This document shows positions 22,750 through 35,100 of a stretch of DNA of 38,856 nucleotides, one piece after another. The notes under the pieces were generated by a model that made no database searches, had not been told where the DNA came from, and saw only the letters and a list, made by a program, of their open reading frames with translations. The translations under genes and the position numbers were made by a program. Positions within the stretch are counted from its first letter, which is position 1; each line of letters begins with the position of its first letter. The stretch is from Ophiocordyceps camponoti-saundersi (nom. inval.). Taxonomy: Eukaryota > Ascomycota > Sordariomycetes > Hypocreales > Ophiocordycipitaceae. The stretch lies in NCBI GenBank assembly GCA_003339415.1, contig PDHQ01000310.1, forward strand, positions 1-38,856. The letters run 5' to 3'.

Positions 22750-24070
22750 GATAATACTTAATAGCGGAACCTAGAGGCTTAACTAATCCCGATAATATCC
22801 GTATATAAGTAAAAGTTAATATAATATAGCTACTAACTCTAATAACCTATTTATTAATATTTTTTAAACCTTAATAGATCCTATCTTAAAATTTATATAT
22901 AAAAAACTTACCGGGGTAATCTTCGCGTAAGATTTTCGCCCTATATAAGGTATCCTTAATATAGCGTTTATTAAGCTTTAATAGCGCTAATAAGCTTCTA
23001 AAAACCTATTTAGCTTACTTATTATTATCTCCTACGCTATTTAGAAATTAGTTAAAGCTATTTTTTATAAGGTAATAGGTAAAAAGTTAGACTTTACCTT
23101 TAGAGTTTTAACCTAAGCTAGCGTAGTTACGAGCTCCGCCCCGAACTCCGCCCCCCCCGTAGCGCCCCTTATACGCTTAGTTCTAGCGAAAATAAAGAAG
23201 GAGGTACTTATATCGGTAAAAGATATCTTAATAATTAAGGGAATTCCGGCGCTTATTTCTTAGAAAGTTATCCGGAAAGTTAATAAGGCTATAAGCTACT
23301 TTATAATAGTTATTATATATTAATTTCCTAGCGGAGACCTTATAATTATTTTTAACTTAAAATATAAGAACCTTACCTTAAGAGATAAGTAAGTAGCTTA
23401 AGCTTTTAAAGCGGAGGCTAAGCGTATATACCGAACTTATATTATTATCGCTAAGGGTATTCGGATTTTAGTAGCTAATTATAACTATAACGCGTTACTT
23501 AATAATATTAAGGAGGTAAATAAGGTTAATATAGTTTAGGCGAAAGTATTCTAACTCTAATATACTTCTAATAAAGATATTTTATAAACTTATTTTATTA
23601 TAAGCTTAGGTAGCGTAGAAAACGTAAATAAGCTTTACTTAAATAAAATAGTTATAAATATAAAGATAATTTATTATAAATTTTATAAAAACTCCGTACG
23701 CTTTAAGTAATATTATAAATATTTCTAATTTAGATATATTACTAAGTATTACTAGAAGCCCCCTTAATATAAATATTACGTAGCTACCTTATATAATAGC
23801 GGAGAAAAAAACTACCCCGTATAAAAGGGAGAGAGACCTTACTATTATATTTTATATAAAAGTATATACTCCGTATAGTTAAAAAACTACTTAGAGTTTT
23901 AGAAATAATAAAGCCGCGCTAAGTTTAGTTTCCTTAATAAACTTTACTTTTTCTAATTATTATAATTTACTTAACCTTTAGCTTTTACTTAGCGGTAACC
24001 TTATAAAGATAGTAAAAGCTTCGTTATTATCTTCTTAAAAAAGTAAGCGTATTACGGATCCCCCGGAGAT
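22750..24070 (+). pseudogene. LINE ORF1: Gag-like protein with two zinc knuckles (broken)
   Basis: ORF1 products of Tad1/I-type LINEs bind element RNA. One frame reads through from about 22750 to 24070 if TAA/TAG are taken as former Gln or Trp codons. An Ala/Pro/Ser stretch near 23130-23170 is followed by a folded region (IKKEVLISVKD near 23185, IRKVNKAISYF near 23270). The first knuckle at 23711-23752 has the spacing C-X2-C-X4-H-X4-C, and the second at 23768-23815 has C-X2-C-X4-H-X6-C. All eight metal ligands are now Tyr. This spacing pair is typical of LINE Gag proteins. In the left copy the 1.9-kb element is inserted in the first knuckle. The true start is lost. Confidence 0.85.
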
Positions 24071-24129
24071 ACGCCTTAGCGCCCCTTTTATAATACGCTA
24101 CTTACTTAAGTCTCCCTAAAAAGCTCCTA

Positions 24130-27100
24130 ACTTAGTAATACCTATAATAGCCGTAAGCTATATAATAAACTTTATAACTTATAACTAGCTTTATAATAAT
24201 CTTAAGCAGAGTCCGTATTTATAAACTTTACGCTATCGGAGTAATTATAAATAATTATTCTTAGTACTTTATTCTTATAAAAATTATAACCTTATTATAA
24301 AATATATAAAAGATTAATTACCTTATTTAGCTTACTTTATTTAATAAGGAAAGTTATAATATTATTACTATATAAGAATTTTAGCTTAATATATATAATT
24401 ACCCTCTACTTTTAAATCTTACTTTTTACCGCCTTATCTAAAGTAAAAGTAAAGCTCTCTTTTATATATATAAATAATATAAAATTTATAACTAAAACCT
24501 TATAATAAGGCCTAACCTTACTAGAGTATCTTTTTATAATAAACTTTAAATATTTATAGTTTACTCCCCGCTATTTAGAATATATACTAAACCTCTCTTA
24601 CGCTTATTACCCTTTTCTCCCTCCTTATACTTTATTTCTAACTCCGCTCCGCTAGTTATTCTTAGCGATTTTAACGCCTATTATCCCTTTTAGGACCTTT
24701 ACGATCGTACCTCCCCTTACTTTACGGAGCTTCTCTCCGCTTTTTACTAACTCCGCCTTAAACTTTTTACCTCTCCTTATAAGATTACTTAAGAGGTATA
24801 TAAGCGGAGGATTAATATTATTAACCTAATTTAAAATACGCTTAACTATTTCCTTATATACTTTAGCTTAGATTTTAATCTCCTTAGCTTTAACTATATT
24901 CCTTAGTTTATATTTTTTATAACCTCTTCCCTTTTAAACCTTATATTAATACCGCGCTAGAAATATTTTAATTTTAATATTTTATAAGTAAAAGTAAAAA
25001 ACTAACTTTTACTTTTCGCTATTTAAGTAAAGTTTATAGTAAACGTTAAGAAATTAATAATATAGCTATATAAGTAACTAAATATTATAGCTAGCTTAAT
25101 AGTTTTAAAATTACCTTAATAATACGGTTTTTACTTATACTTATAATAAACTTTAAAAGTTATTTTTATAATTTTAGATATAAAATATATTAAGTAATAT
25201 TAATAAGTATAGCTAAACTCTAATTACTAATAAGTATATTAAAACGCTATAATATAATAAAAATTATTTATTAGAAAAGTAAAAAAAGATAATTAAAGAT
25301 AATTTCTCGCTTTTATAAGCGGTAACTTTAATATTATATAGTTTATAGCCCGGTAAGTAAGACTTTATAGTTAGGCTTCTTCGAAGCTTATATATACTCC
25401 TCTTTTTTAATAAGATATAGACTCCGCTTTCTAATTATCTTTCTCTAAAAAATCGGAGCTCCTAGCTTATAAGTTCTTTCCCCGTCCTCCGGAGAATACC
25501 CTATACCTCTTTATTCTTAACTTTTTCCCCCTAATAAATATTCCCTCCTAAGTTACCGAAAATAAGGTCCGCTCCGCCCTTTTTAATATTATATTATAAA
25601 AATCCGCTAAGCTTAATAATATCCCTATTAGCTTCCTAAAAAGTTATAGTTAACCCCTTATAATAGTTTTAATAAAGCTTTTCTAAGAATATATTATTTA
25701 CGGATATTTCCTTATTTAATATTAGATTTCTAATATTATAGTTTTTTAGAAAGCGAGTAAAAGCTTAAAAGTTTATTAAACTTTAGGCGGCTACTATCTT
25801 ATCTCCCTTCTTAATATTATAAGTAAGATTTTTAAAACTATAATTATAAAGAAAATATCTTATATAGCGAAGTTTATAGGAGTCTTATTATAAAGTTAGA
25901 TAGGTAACTATTCTAACTAGTTTACTAATAGTATTTTACTTCTCTTAATAAAGTTTATTTATATTACTTAAAGCTTCTAAAGCTTTACTTCCTTTCTAAT
26001 ATTAGATATAATAAGCGCTTTTAACTATATCTTATATTTTAAGCTAATAAAAATCTTTAACTTTTTTAGCTTCCTTAGATAAATTATAGCTTTCCTCCGC
26101 TTTTACTTCTCTAACTATACCTCCCGCTTAAAAGTTAATAGTAAACTATTAAACCTTTTCCCTATTTTTACTAGAGTTCCTTAAAGCTCCCCGCTTTCTC
26201 CGGTATTATTTATTTTATATATCTTATTTTTTTATAAACGCTTAGAATAAGCGATTAATATACTTATTATTAGATTTATAAATAATATTAATATTTTTAG
26301 TATTAAGCGTACTTTTACTTAAATCCGCTATTAGCTCGAATAAGCTTAAGGTATTTACTAAGATTAGGTAGCGGAGTATAAAATAACTTTCTAGCTATTT
26401 AAAAATAAGCTTCTTTACTTTATAAAAGCCTGCTCCGCTAATATAACTCCGCTAATCTTTAATAAGATTATTATTTAACTTATATAAAAAATATATATAC
26501 TTAAGGTTTAGATTTACTATAAGCTTTAGTAAAAACCTTACTTTTACTATTTTATAAAAAAGCTTAATTACTAATAGCTAGCTTTAACTAAACTTATATT
26601 ATTTATTTAGAGCTTTTTACTTCTCTAAGTAAGGGAAGTTTATATTAAAGTTATTAAGTCCGCTATCGCTTTTAGCGCCGTAATTTACTCCGCTTTAACC
26701 CCGCTAGGTAGTAAACTTAAAAGCTTTATTCTCTAATAGCTAGCTATAACTTAATTTAAATACCTCTATATTATCTCCGAAGCGTACTAAGTTACCTTTT
26801 CCTATTATATTAAGTTTAAGTCCTTTATCCCCCTTATTAATATTTACTTATCTTACTATACTATTTACGGCTACTAACTCCTTTATATTAAAAAACCCGC
26901 GGCTTATATCTGCTTTATTTTAGAAAGAATCTCTATATACCTCTGCCGATAACGTAAAAATTAGCCCCGCTTTATTTATATTCCCTTTAAATCTTTTCGA
27001 TTTTTTTCTATTACTTAAATATAGATTTTAAATATCTCCTCTTAGTTTTTTAAAACTTTAAAAGCTTACCTTTACGAAAAGTAATAGCTTTGCTAGAATT

Positions 27101-27300
27101 TTAGGAAAGGAAGGCTTTAAAAATATAGCTAGTCCTCTAGATACCTTACTAATAAACCGCCTTAATTAAAACTTAGTAACGCTTTATAAATTTATTAAAG
27201 TTTTCCGAAATTTTTTAGTAGCGCCTTAACTTAGCTTTATAGTAATAAAATCGGCTTTAATAAGTTTCTTTATATTTATAACGTTTTTATAGTTTTAACC
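24130..27300 (+). pseudogene. LINE ORF2: EEP endonuclease plus reverse transcriptase (broken)
   Basis: The endonuclease nicks target DNA and the RT copies the RNA from the nick. Endonuclease: the D-F-N-A-H-H-P motif reads DFNAYYP at 24667-24687; IIN-LI and N-T-L follow near 24815-24840; the S-x-D-H motif reads SFNY at 24886-24897. RT: P-x-S-F-L-K near 25620; the I-S-L-L-N block at 25801-25815; V-P-Q-G-S-P-L-S-P reads VP-stop-SSPLSP at 26176-26202; the catalytic F-V-D-D reads FINN at 26275-26286. Downstream an A-Y-x-V-T and F-I-P-L-I-N-I-Y block (about 26780-26870) matches the post-RT region of Tad1-like ORF2 proteins. An RNase H domain may follow, but I could not place its active site. All motif changes are RIP-type. 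Confidence 0.87.
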
Positions 27301-28326
27301 CCTTATTATTTTTATAATAACGGAGAAGATAAGATAGCGGCTTACCTTACTTTATAATATAAGCTTATTATTTATAAAAAAACGCTTTTACTTATATTTC
27401 TTATAAGTTTAATTTAAAACCGCGGGGATTTTAATAAAGCCCTTAGTTATAAGGCTATTATAAGCTTTTTCGCCTTATAATTTATCCGCTTATAACGCCT
27501 TTACTAGTTTAACCTCTTTTTATTATTTTACGATACTTAAATATATTAAAATACTTAAGCGTAAGGTTTAAGCGTAGGAGATAGTTTTTAGTATTTTTAT
27601 TATATAATTACTATTATCTATTTACCTTATATTTTACTTTTACCTCCGCCCCTTACTTTACTTAGCCCCGCTTAGCCCGCTTAGCCCTCTTACCCCTTTT
27701 CCTACCCCGCCCTCCGCCTTATCTTTTACGCTTAATAATACTTTTAATACTTATAAGCTTATTTTCTAAGTTATTATTATCGCTCTCTACTATACGCTTT
27801 AACGCCGCTAACGCGGATTTCGTAAAAGAAAGCTTTAATACTCGAATAAGGTCTAGCTTAGGCTTTAGCTTTATTACTCCCCTACCCTTTTTTTTTATAC
27901 CTCCTATTACCTCCGCTCCGCTTACCTCCTCCTCCGCTTTACTCGCCTCCTTAATTTTATCCGCCTTTTTCTTATTATTTTTAATTATTACTTAATTTAA
28001 CCCGCTTTTTAATATTAATATAATAATAATTAGCGTTTAGGCCGCCGCCCCGTCCTCCTCCGCTTTCGATTTTTTTTTCGGTACCGGCTCTTACTCCGCT
28101 TTTAGGCGATTTAAGTTAAAAATACGCTAAAGCTTAAAAATATTTTTTAAAATATATTTAAATTAGTTAACTTTAATATAATCCGCTACCGCTTAATTAA
28201 AGTTATTTCGAACTTAATTAATATTATATATTATATTATATATAAAAAATTAAAAGTTTTATATTTTTATTTATATTTTTAACTAAAACTTTTATAAAAA
28301 CCTTATAATATAGTTTTTTTAAGCGG

Positions 28327-28361
28327 TAATAATAATAATAATAATAATTATTATTATTATA
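28327..28361. repeat. Palindromic (TAA)n/(TTA)n microsatellite in the LINE 3' region
   Basis: A TAA run is followed at once by a TTA run, so the tract is self-complementary. Similar AAT-rich tracts lie at the matching place of the left copy (8338-8358 and 8515-8565). It is probably part of the LINE 3' untranslated region. Confidence 0.75.
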
Positions 28362-29465
28362 AGTACCGCCTCCTTTACTTTTATTATAAACTTTATTATT
28401 ATCGCTATAATTATCGTTAATTAAGCTAGCGCTTTTATTACTATATTTTCCGCTACCGCCTCTACTTTTTTCTCTATATCTGCTATTACCGCTTACTCCG
28501 CTTATAATCCGATTACTATATTTATTACCGCCGCTATTATTATTATTACTCCGCCCCCCTCTCCGCCTCCTGCTCCGCCCGCACTTAGTATTCCGAGGTA
28601 AGCTAGTATTAATATATAAAACTCTTAAGGAGGAGTATTAGTAGTTATTATAGCGGGAGTAATATTAAGAGCGGCTATTAAAGCGGCTAACTCCGCTAAG
28701 GCGCTCGCCTATATTATTATCGTTATTATATTAAGTTAAAGCTTCGATATTTTATTCCGCTTTTATATATCGTATAAGTTAACTTAAATTCTCTCTTATT
28801 ACTTATTATTAGCTATATTTAAAACTCCGCTTTACTCCGCTTTACCTTACTTTATACTTATTAATAAGCTACTTAGCTATCCTCCTTAGCTAATATATTA
28901 TATTACTTCTATTATAGCGGTATATAATTTCTCTAAATATATTTATAATTTAGTTAGCACTCTAAGCTTTAACTCTAGCTTAACTTTTAATATTATTTAC
29001 CTCTTAATATTTATACTAAGCCTTAGTATAATTATAATAATTAGCTAATTATAAGCTTATACGCTTTATTAGCTTTATATATAGCTAGCGCTATATAACG
29101 TTACTTACTTTATTATTTTTAGTATAAAACCTTATAGTTAGCTAATTAAGCTATATATATAATATAAAGAAAGTTATAAGGCTCGCTATAGATAATCTTA
29201 AGTATATTTATTATTATTACTTTATTAGTATAGCTATATAACTTTTTTACTTTCCCTTTATTATAAAAGTTAAAAAGAAAAGTTAAAAGAGGAGGTTAGA
29301 AATATACCTTTTTCTAAAAATAATAAAAAGAAAAAAAAAAGAAAGGAAAAAAGAGGTAAAAAAGAAAAAGATATAGCCCCCCCTTTTTTAATTACTAATA
29401 TATAATAAAGCGGCTACCCCGCTATTTTACCTTACCCCCCCTCGGACTTTTTTTCCTTTACCCCG

Positions 29466-29530
29466 CCCTATACTACCTCGCTTCGCACCGCCCTATACCG
29501 CCCCGTACCGCCCCGCGCTACGCCGCTATA
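29466..29530. repeat. GC-rich CCGCCCTATA/CCGCCCCGTA repeat in the LINE 3' region
   Basis: Repeated CCGCCC words with TATA or GTA spacers. This is the inverted counterpart of the 10-bp array at 7351-7400. It is one of the few GC-rich, CpG-rich tracts in the window. Confidence 0.8.
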
Positions 29531-29794
29531 TTATACCGCCCCGCTCTTTCCGCCCTATACCTTATAAACTTTCCTTTCTCCGCCCTCCCCTCCTTACCTT
29601 ATTTTCTTATATTATCTAAGATTACCCCCGGGTAGTAAGCTCGTTATACTATACCGCCGCTAACTACCGCTATACTTTTATATAAGCGTATAGTATACCT
29701 TTCTTTTATAATTAGGGGGTTTTACCTTACTTTAGGGGATTTTTCCTACTTAATATATTATAGAAGCTTTAGATATTATAAAGGCCCTTAGTAT

Positions 29795-29818
29795 ATAAAT
29801 AATAAATAAATATAATAA
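29795..29818 (+). repeat. 3' tail of the right LINE copy
   Basis: An irregular run of TAAA and TAA units (ATAAATAATAAATAAATA) ends the LINE. The other two copies have TAA-type tails at the same place (7077-7096 inverted, and 38606-38630). This marks the 3' end and fixes the orientation. Confidence 0.8.
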
Positions 29819-31023
29819 GGAAAATCTTAAAAATAATTATAGCTAGTAAAATTATATTAGTAGCGGAGAAAGCTTAGATCCTCCCTAATAGCTAGATAAG
29901 TAATAAATTATAGCGCTTTACTAATATAATAGTCCTTATACTTATTAAAATAATTAAGATAATTTAAGATTAAGGCGGCACCGCCTCGCTCCTTTTACTA
30001 AACTTTACTAAGGCCTTTAACTATATCTCTTACGATAAGTTAATTATTATTATAAATTACCTAAGCTTCCTTAAATAAGTTATAATATTTATCTAATTAT
30101 ATTTTATAAACTATACTTTAAGACTTAAGTTTAACTATAAACTTAGCGATACTTTCTTAATTTAATAAGGGGTCCCTTAAAAGTTTTTAATATTACTAAT
30201 CCTCTTTCTTTTATATATATCTTTACTATATTAATATTTAAACTTAATATTAAATCTTTTTATAATAAGGTTTATAAATAATATTAATATTTTTAATATT
30301 AAACGCTATAAGGCTAAAGTATTACTCTAACTTAAGTATATATAGTAAATTTATAAATAATAAGCTTTAGAATATAAAATAACTTTTTAGCTAGCTAAAA
30401 GTAAGTTAATATATTTTATAAAAGTAAAAATAGTAGATATAACTAAGCTATAACTTAAAGCTATAATAGTATAACTAATATAGGAAGCGCGATTTTTAGG
30501 GGTTTAATTATACTATAAGCTATATTAAAAATCCTATTTTTTAAAACTTACTACTAAGCTTACGCTAATACCTAGCCTTTACTAAGATTATAGCGTTAAT
30601 ATAAGGCTAGACCTTATTAAAAGTAAAGGAAGTTTATACTAAAGCTATTAAATTAGCTATTATATTTAATATAACTTAGTTTACCTTACTTATATAGCTA
30701 AGGGGGATATTATATAGCCTTATTATAAAGGCCTTAGCTATAAAATAATCTAAGTACCTCTAGGTTATTACTAAGGCTTATAAAGCTACCCCTATTTACT
30801 ATATTAAAACTAAGGCCTTTATTTTATTTCTTAACCTCTATCTTACTTATTATATAGTTTATATTTATTACCGCTTTTAATATATTAGAATAGTAAATTT
30901 TATCTATATTACGGTAAAAAAGGTAGCTAGGTAAGTATATTAAATATAAAGGATACCCTTATTAAAGGAGATACTAAATATTATAAAACTTAGAGAAATT
31001 CTATATAATATAAACTAGCCTTA

Positions 31024-31186
31024 TATTGAGGCACGCACGCTATCACGGATCGGGCAGTGATATTGCTAATGCTAAGTCTAACTCTAGTAGCCCCTCTATA
31101 CTAATTTAGTATATCTAATATACTAACCTAACCGGGCTTAAGCCCTAAGTGGGGCATAGCCTAGATATAGGGTATATTACACAATA
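31024..31186 (-). repeat. Copia 3' LTR (by element orientation)
   Basis: 163 bp, aligned without gaps to 36165-36327. I count 14 differences by eye. All are transitions, and each is CpA or TpG in one copy and TpA in the other. Some sites are intact here and mutated in the partner (GTGAT, ATGCT, GTGGGG), others the reverse. Confidence 0.93.
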
Positions 31187-31199
31187 CCGCCCCTAAGGC

Positions 31200-34100
31200 C
31201 GGGCAGGCTAAAGAATAACTATCGTAATATTATTTCTTAATATTTAGGCTACTAGAGCCGCCCCTATTCCTTAGCATAGCTAAATTTAGCTAGCGTACGA
31301 ACTACTAATACTTATTCGCCTATAGACCCTTCGTAAGGCTATCTATAATTATATTTTCTATACCGATCTACTATAGATTAAAGAAGCCTATCTAATACCT
31401 CTAGATAATCTATTTATATTGCAAATTAATATGCCTAGTGCGTGCCTTATTAAGCGGGTTAATTATAGCTAACCTCGCGTTTTAGCTATTAGTAAATATT
31501 ATAAGAGGCCTCTTTTATTCGTAGCTAGCGTCTCGAATAACGTTAGAGAGCTAGATCGTTATAAGCTTAGCGGGCGTAAGGGCTATAAATTCGGCCTCTA
31601 TACTGCTTATAGTAATAAGGGTCTAACGCTTTAAGCGCTACGCGATAGGGCTACTAGCGAGGAAGATAACGAACCCGGCCGTTAAGGCGCGGGTTACCTA
31701 ATCGTCCGTAAACGATACGTTAGAATATACGCGAAGCTAAAGGTCCTTACTATATACCGCTCCTCTAAGTATAATACTAAGAGACGGCGTGCCGCGTAGA
31801 TAGCGGAAAAGGTACTTTATCGTAGCTAGATAGGCGTAAGTTAGATAGGAATTTACTTCTAATAGCTTCTTAACGCTATACGTAATATTAAGCCTTATAC
31901 TTAGGGCTAGCTAATTTAAGCTACCTATTTATTTCTACTATATCGTAGCCTCTATCGCGATCTTAGCCTCTTTCTAATTATAAGGAATTATATACTTTAT
32001 CGGCTACGGCGTTTTCGTAGGCTTTAAATTATTAGTATTAAATAGCTTAAGAATCTTACGGGCGAAGGAGGTCTAATATACTCGAATAGTTCGGGCCTAA
32101 CGGTTACGATTAAACTTTAGGCTAAGGAATTTTTAAGGTTTACTAAGGTATTTAACTTCGTATAATTCGTTAAGAATTACGGCCTTATTATTAATCTATA
32201 CTTATATCGGTGCTATAAGGAGGATATTATCTATATAAAGAACGAGGAGGCTATTATTAGCGTAGCGATAAAAGTATAGTTCGGAGTCGAGTTATTTAAA
32301 TTCGTAATTAGCTAGATCTTTAGCTATACGCTTAAACTACTAGCGCAGCGAGGCACGATAGCTATAAAAAGCCCTCTTTAGTCGGCAAACGCGGCTTAAC
32401 TTATCCTTAAAGCTATAAAGCTACTTAATAAAGATATCTTCGTTTAATTTAGCGTTAATAAAGGTATTTATAATATTAAACTTTACCTATTTAAGGTCCT
32501 ACGTTATAATAAGAGTAAGGAAGATCCGTACGGACGACTAATATATTATAGTAGTATATAGGTCCTCGATAGGTCGATCTATAAGATCGCGATCTCCGCG
32601 AATAACTTAGCGGACCTTTACTATCGGATCTACGCCTTTAATCGGCTTCTCTATAAATACCTAACGCCCTAGAAGGGTTTTAGTATCGTAAAGCTTAGGA
32701 ACGAGCTCCTAAGCGCCCTTCTAATATAGCTTATCGAGCTCTTTCTTTATCGCGGGCACCTAATATTTATCGAATTTAGGTAGCTTCTTCGTAGTACGAT
32801 AATTACTTAGGGTATAACCTATAAAGGTTTCCGTAGCTAGAGCTAAGAGAATTATTATAGGCGCCTAATCGATATATTTATCTTTATCGGCGAAGGAAAT
32901 ATATAGCGAAGAGGGTTTAAAAACGCTAGCTAAATTAGCCTATATAAGCCTTTTCGAATATCTCGTTAGCTCGGTGCCGTAAAGCTTTTCTATTAAATAA
33001 CGCTTACGGCGTTATATTAATTTTATTAAGGCAGAAAATAGTATTAATACCTCGCGCTTATGTAAATATTAAAAAAGTTATTTTTTAAGTATTAGATTAG
33101 TTAGCTAAAAGTTTTATAAGTTACTAGCTAATTTATTAGGATTATTACGATTATTAGTATCGTAAACCTAGCCGCTAGGAAGATTTAAGGTTATAGGCGC
33201 TATCGGTAGTAATTATACCTCTTTATTAACTTCCTCGATTAATCGAAGAAGCGTATTCTTATCGAAAAACGGGCGCGGTGCCTCTCTACCTCGATAAGGC
33301 GTAGGATTTAGTAAGAGAAGGTGCGAAGAGTTTCCTTCGGGCGTTTTAAAACGCTCTTTTAATAGCCCTATAAATTCCTCTTAAATATTCGAATTCGACG
33401 TATCTAATAATCTAGCTATAGTAATTAAATATTTCCTTAATTATTTAATACTTAATATATTAGAGAACTATAAAATATTAATATCGCTAGTTTAGCTATA
33501 GGAAGTTTTCTCTTTCTCCTTATAAGGAAGAATAATAGGTTTAAATTTAATAATTTTACCTTTTTCTTCTAAACGAGCCTTAAATTCGACTAATAGGTCC
33601 TCTTTAATAGTAAGGGCACCGGCACGATTAATAAAGCGTATATCTCGTGCTCGAATAACGATTCCTTAATTAGGAAGCTATATTTTAAAAATATAGCTAT
33701 ATAGGCCCTTAATACCGACGAGATTGCCCTTCTAAGCTTAAGGAGCTATTTTCTTTAACCTTACGATTTTCTCTTTCGGCTTTATTATATATACCGTATA
33801 GCCCTAAGCGTGCAGGTAGCTAATATTATATTTATAAGGCAGATTAAGCGTCTTTATAACCTTCTTAAGAGGGCTCTTTTTGCCTTTTATAGGCAGTAAA
33901 TTCGTAATATACGCTACTATTAATATATAATACGGCTAGAGGGTTACGGGAAGCTATATATATAGATAAATAGCTCTTACTATCGTTAAAAGCGTTCTGC
34001 CGGCTCTCTTTATAAGACCGTTTTATTAAGGGTTATATAGGGTTAAATAACGTAGAACGAATCTATCCTAAAGAGCCTAGGCCTTAATTACCTCGCTCTT

Positions 34101-35100
34101 AAACTCCTATACGTTATCGAAAGCTATCGTAGCTATAAGAATTCCTTTAGAAAAGGTATTAACCTATCTTTTCTATCTACGAAGAAGCTTAAAAGCTTAA
34201 CCCTTTAAGTCGGCAGCTATTATCTAGTAGAATCTCGTAAAGGCGTCGATTTCGTATAAAGAATAGCGGGCGCCGCCTATTCCTAATAAGTTATATTCGA
34301 TAATATCCTAAAAAATAATATTAAGGAACCTTATAAGCCTTACTAGCGAATCCCTACTAATTATAGTATTAGCTTTAGCAAATTAATAGGCCTCGTACGA
34401 GAAGCCTTTAATAATATTTTTATCGATTAGAATCCCTGCCTTCTAATAGGCTAGGGTTACCTTCTCTTTGCCGGCGTATATAAGGCGCTTATATATAATA
34501 GTAAAATTAGCCTTTAAGCCCTTCCTTAGCGATTTATACGGTAAAGTAGCGAATACCTTAATTACGGTTTAATTACCGCCCGTAGCGGTAGTACGAATAA
34601 CTCGAAGTTAATCGTTAAGATAGCAAATACGCTTTTTAGTGCCTCTTTTAATAAGGAAATTCGTTTTAAGGTTAGCGATAACGCCCTTTTCCTTTAGAAC
34701 GCTTATATTTATTAAATTCGCTTAAATATTAGGGTAATAAAAGGCCTACGATAGAATTATCGAATTACTATTAAGTAGGTTTATCTTAACCCTGCCCTCT
34801 CCCTAAGGCTATAGATCTCCGCTATTAGTAGCGCGGAAAGGGTCGATTATAGTATTCTTATAAATCTTAATAAATTATTTTAAATCGTTAAATATATAGC
34901 CTCCAGCTTTAAAATCGTATATAATATTATCTTAAGTAACGTTAGGGCTAGTAGCTATAAGTTCGTATATCTATCTAGCCTTCGTAATAGCTTCTAATAC
35001 CGCGATTTACTTCTATTAATACTAATCTCTTAGGGGTAAGCATAGCTTTAGATATAACCTCTAGTAATTTTCTTCCTTATAAAGCTTACTACCCTTAGGA
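31200..35100 (-). pseudogene. pol: Copia pol: integrase, reverse transcriptase, RNase H (broken)
   Basis: Read on the minus strand, 35100 towards 31200. Integrase core: an I-A-F-D-N-V-x-E-F-K-S-E-V block (second catalytic Asp) and YNP-x-x-NGLIKRAGRTLL near 33960-34130, where the catalytic Glu of N-G-x-I-E-R-A-G-R is now Lys. Reverse transcriptase: N-A-x-L-x-E-D-I-F and RVCRLKRAFYSYRAS near 32330-32460, then the catalytic Y-V-D-D, now YIDN, at 32226-32237. RNase H: a D-D-stop and F-V-I-F-L-A-S-S-P-I-A block near 31630-31720, TLITISSIEAEFIALTPAK near 31560-31630, and the closing RTRHINLQYK near 31420-31450. Stops lie at former Trp and Gln codons. The order integrase, RT, RNase H defines Copia. 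Confidence 0.92.

Larger units (their letters stand above)
22571..29818 (+). mobile_element. Right LINE copy: colinear Tad1-like non-LTR retrotransposon, RIP-inactivated
   Basis: A 7.2-kb element with ORF1 (zinc-knuckle Gag-like protein), ORF2 (EEP endonuclease, then reverse transcriptase), a long 3' region and a TAA/AATA tail at about 29795-29818. It has no LTRs. The 5' boundary is where similarity to the left copy starts (10408), and the sequence before it belongs to the unidentified element. It serves as the empty-site reference for three insertions in the left copy. It is clearly less AT-rich than the left copy, so it has been through fewer or weaker RIP rounds. A third, truncated copy follows directly. 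Confidence 0.88.

Noticed and set aside
26940..26970. An RT active-site word S-A-D-N on the plus strand
   Set aside because: It lies downstream of, and in a different frame from, the true RT box at 26275; chance resemblance.
7077..29818. One giant palindromic DNA transposon or Starship with long terminal inverted repeats
   Set aside because: The inverted arms are the 3' halves of two LINE copies, each ending in a TAA-type tail, and the 5' halves lie in direct orientation between them.
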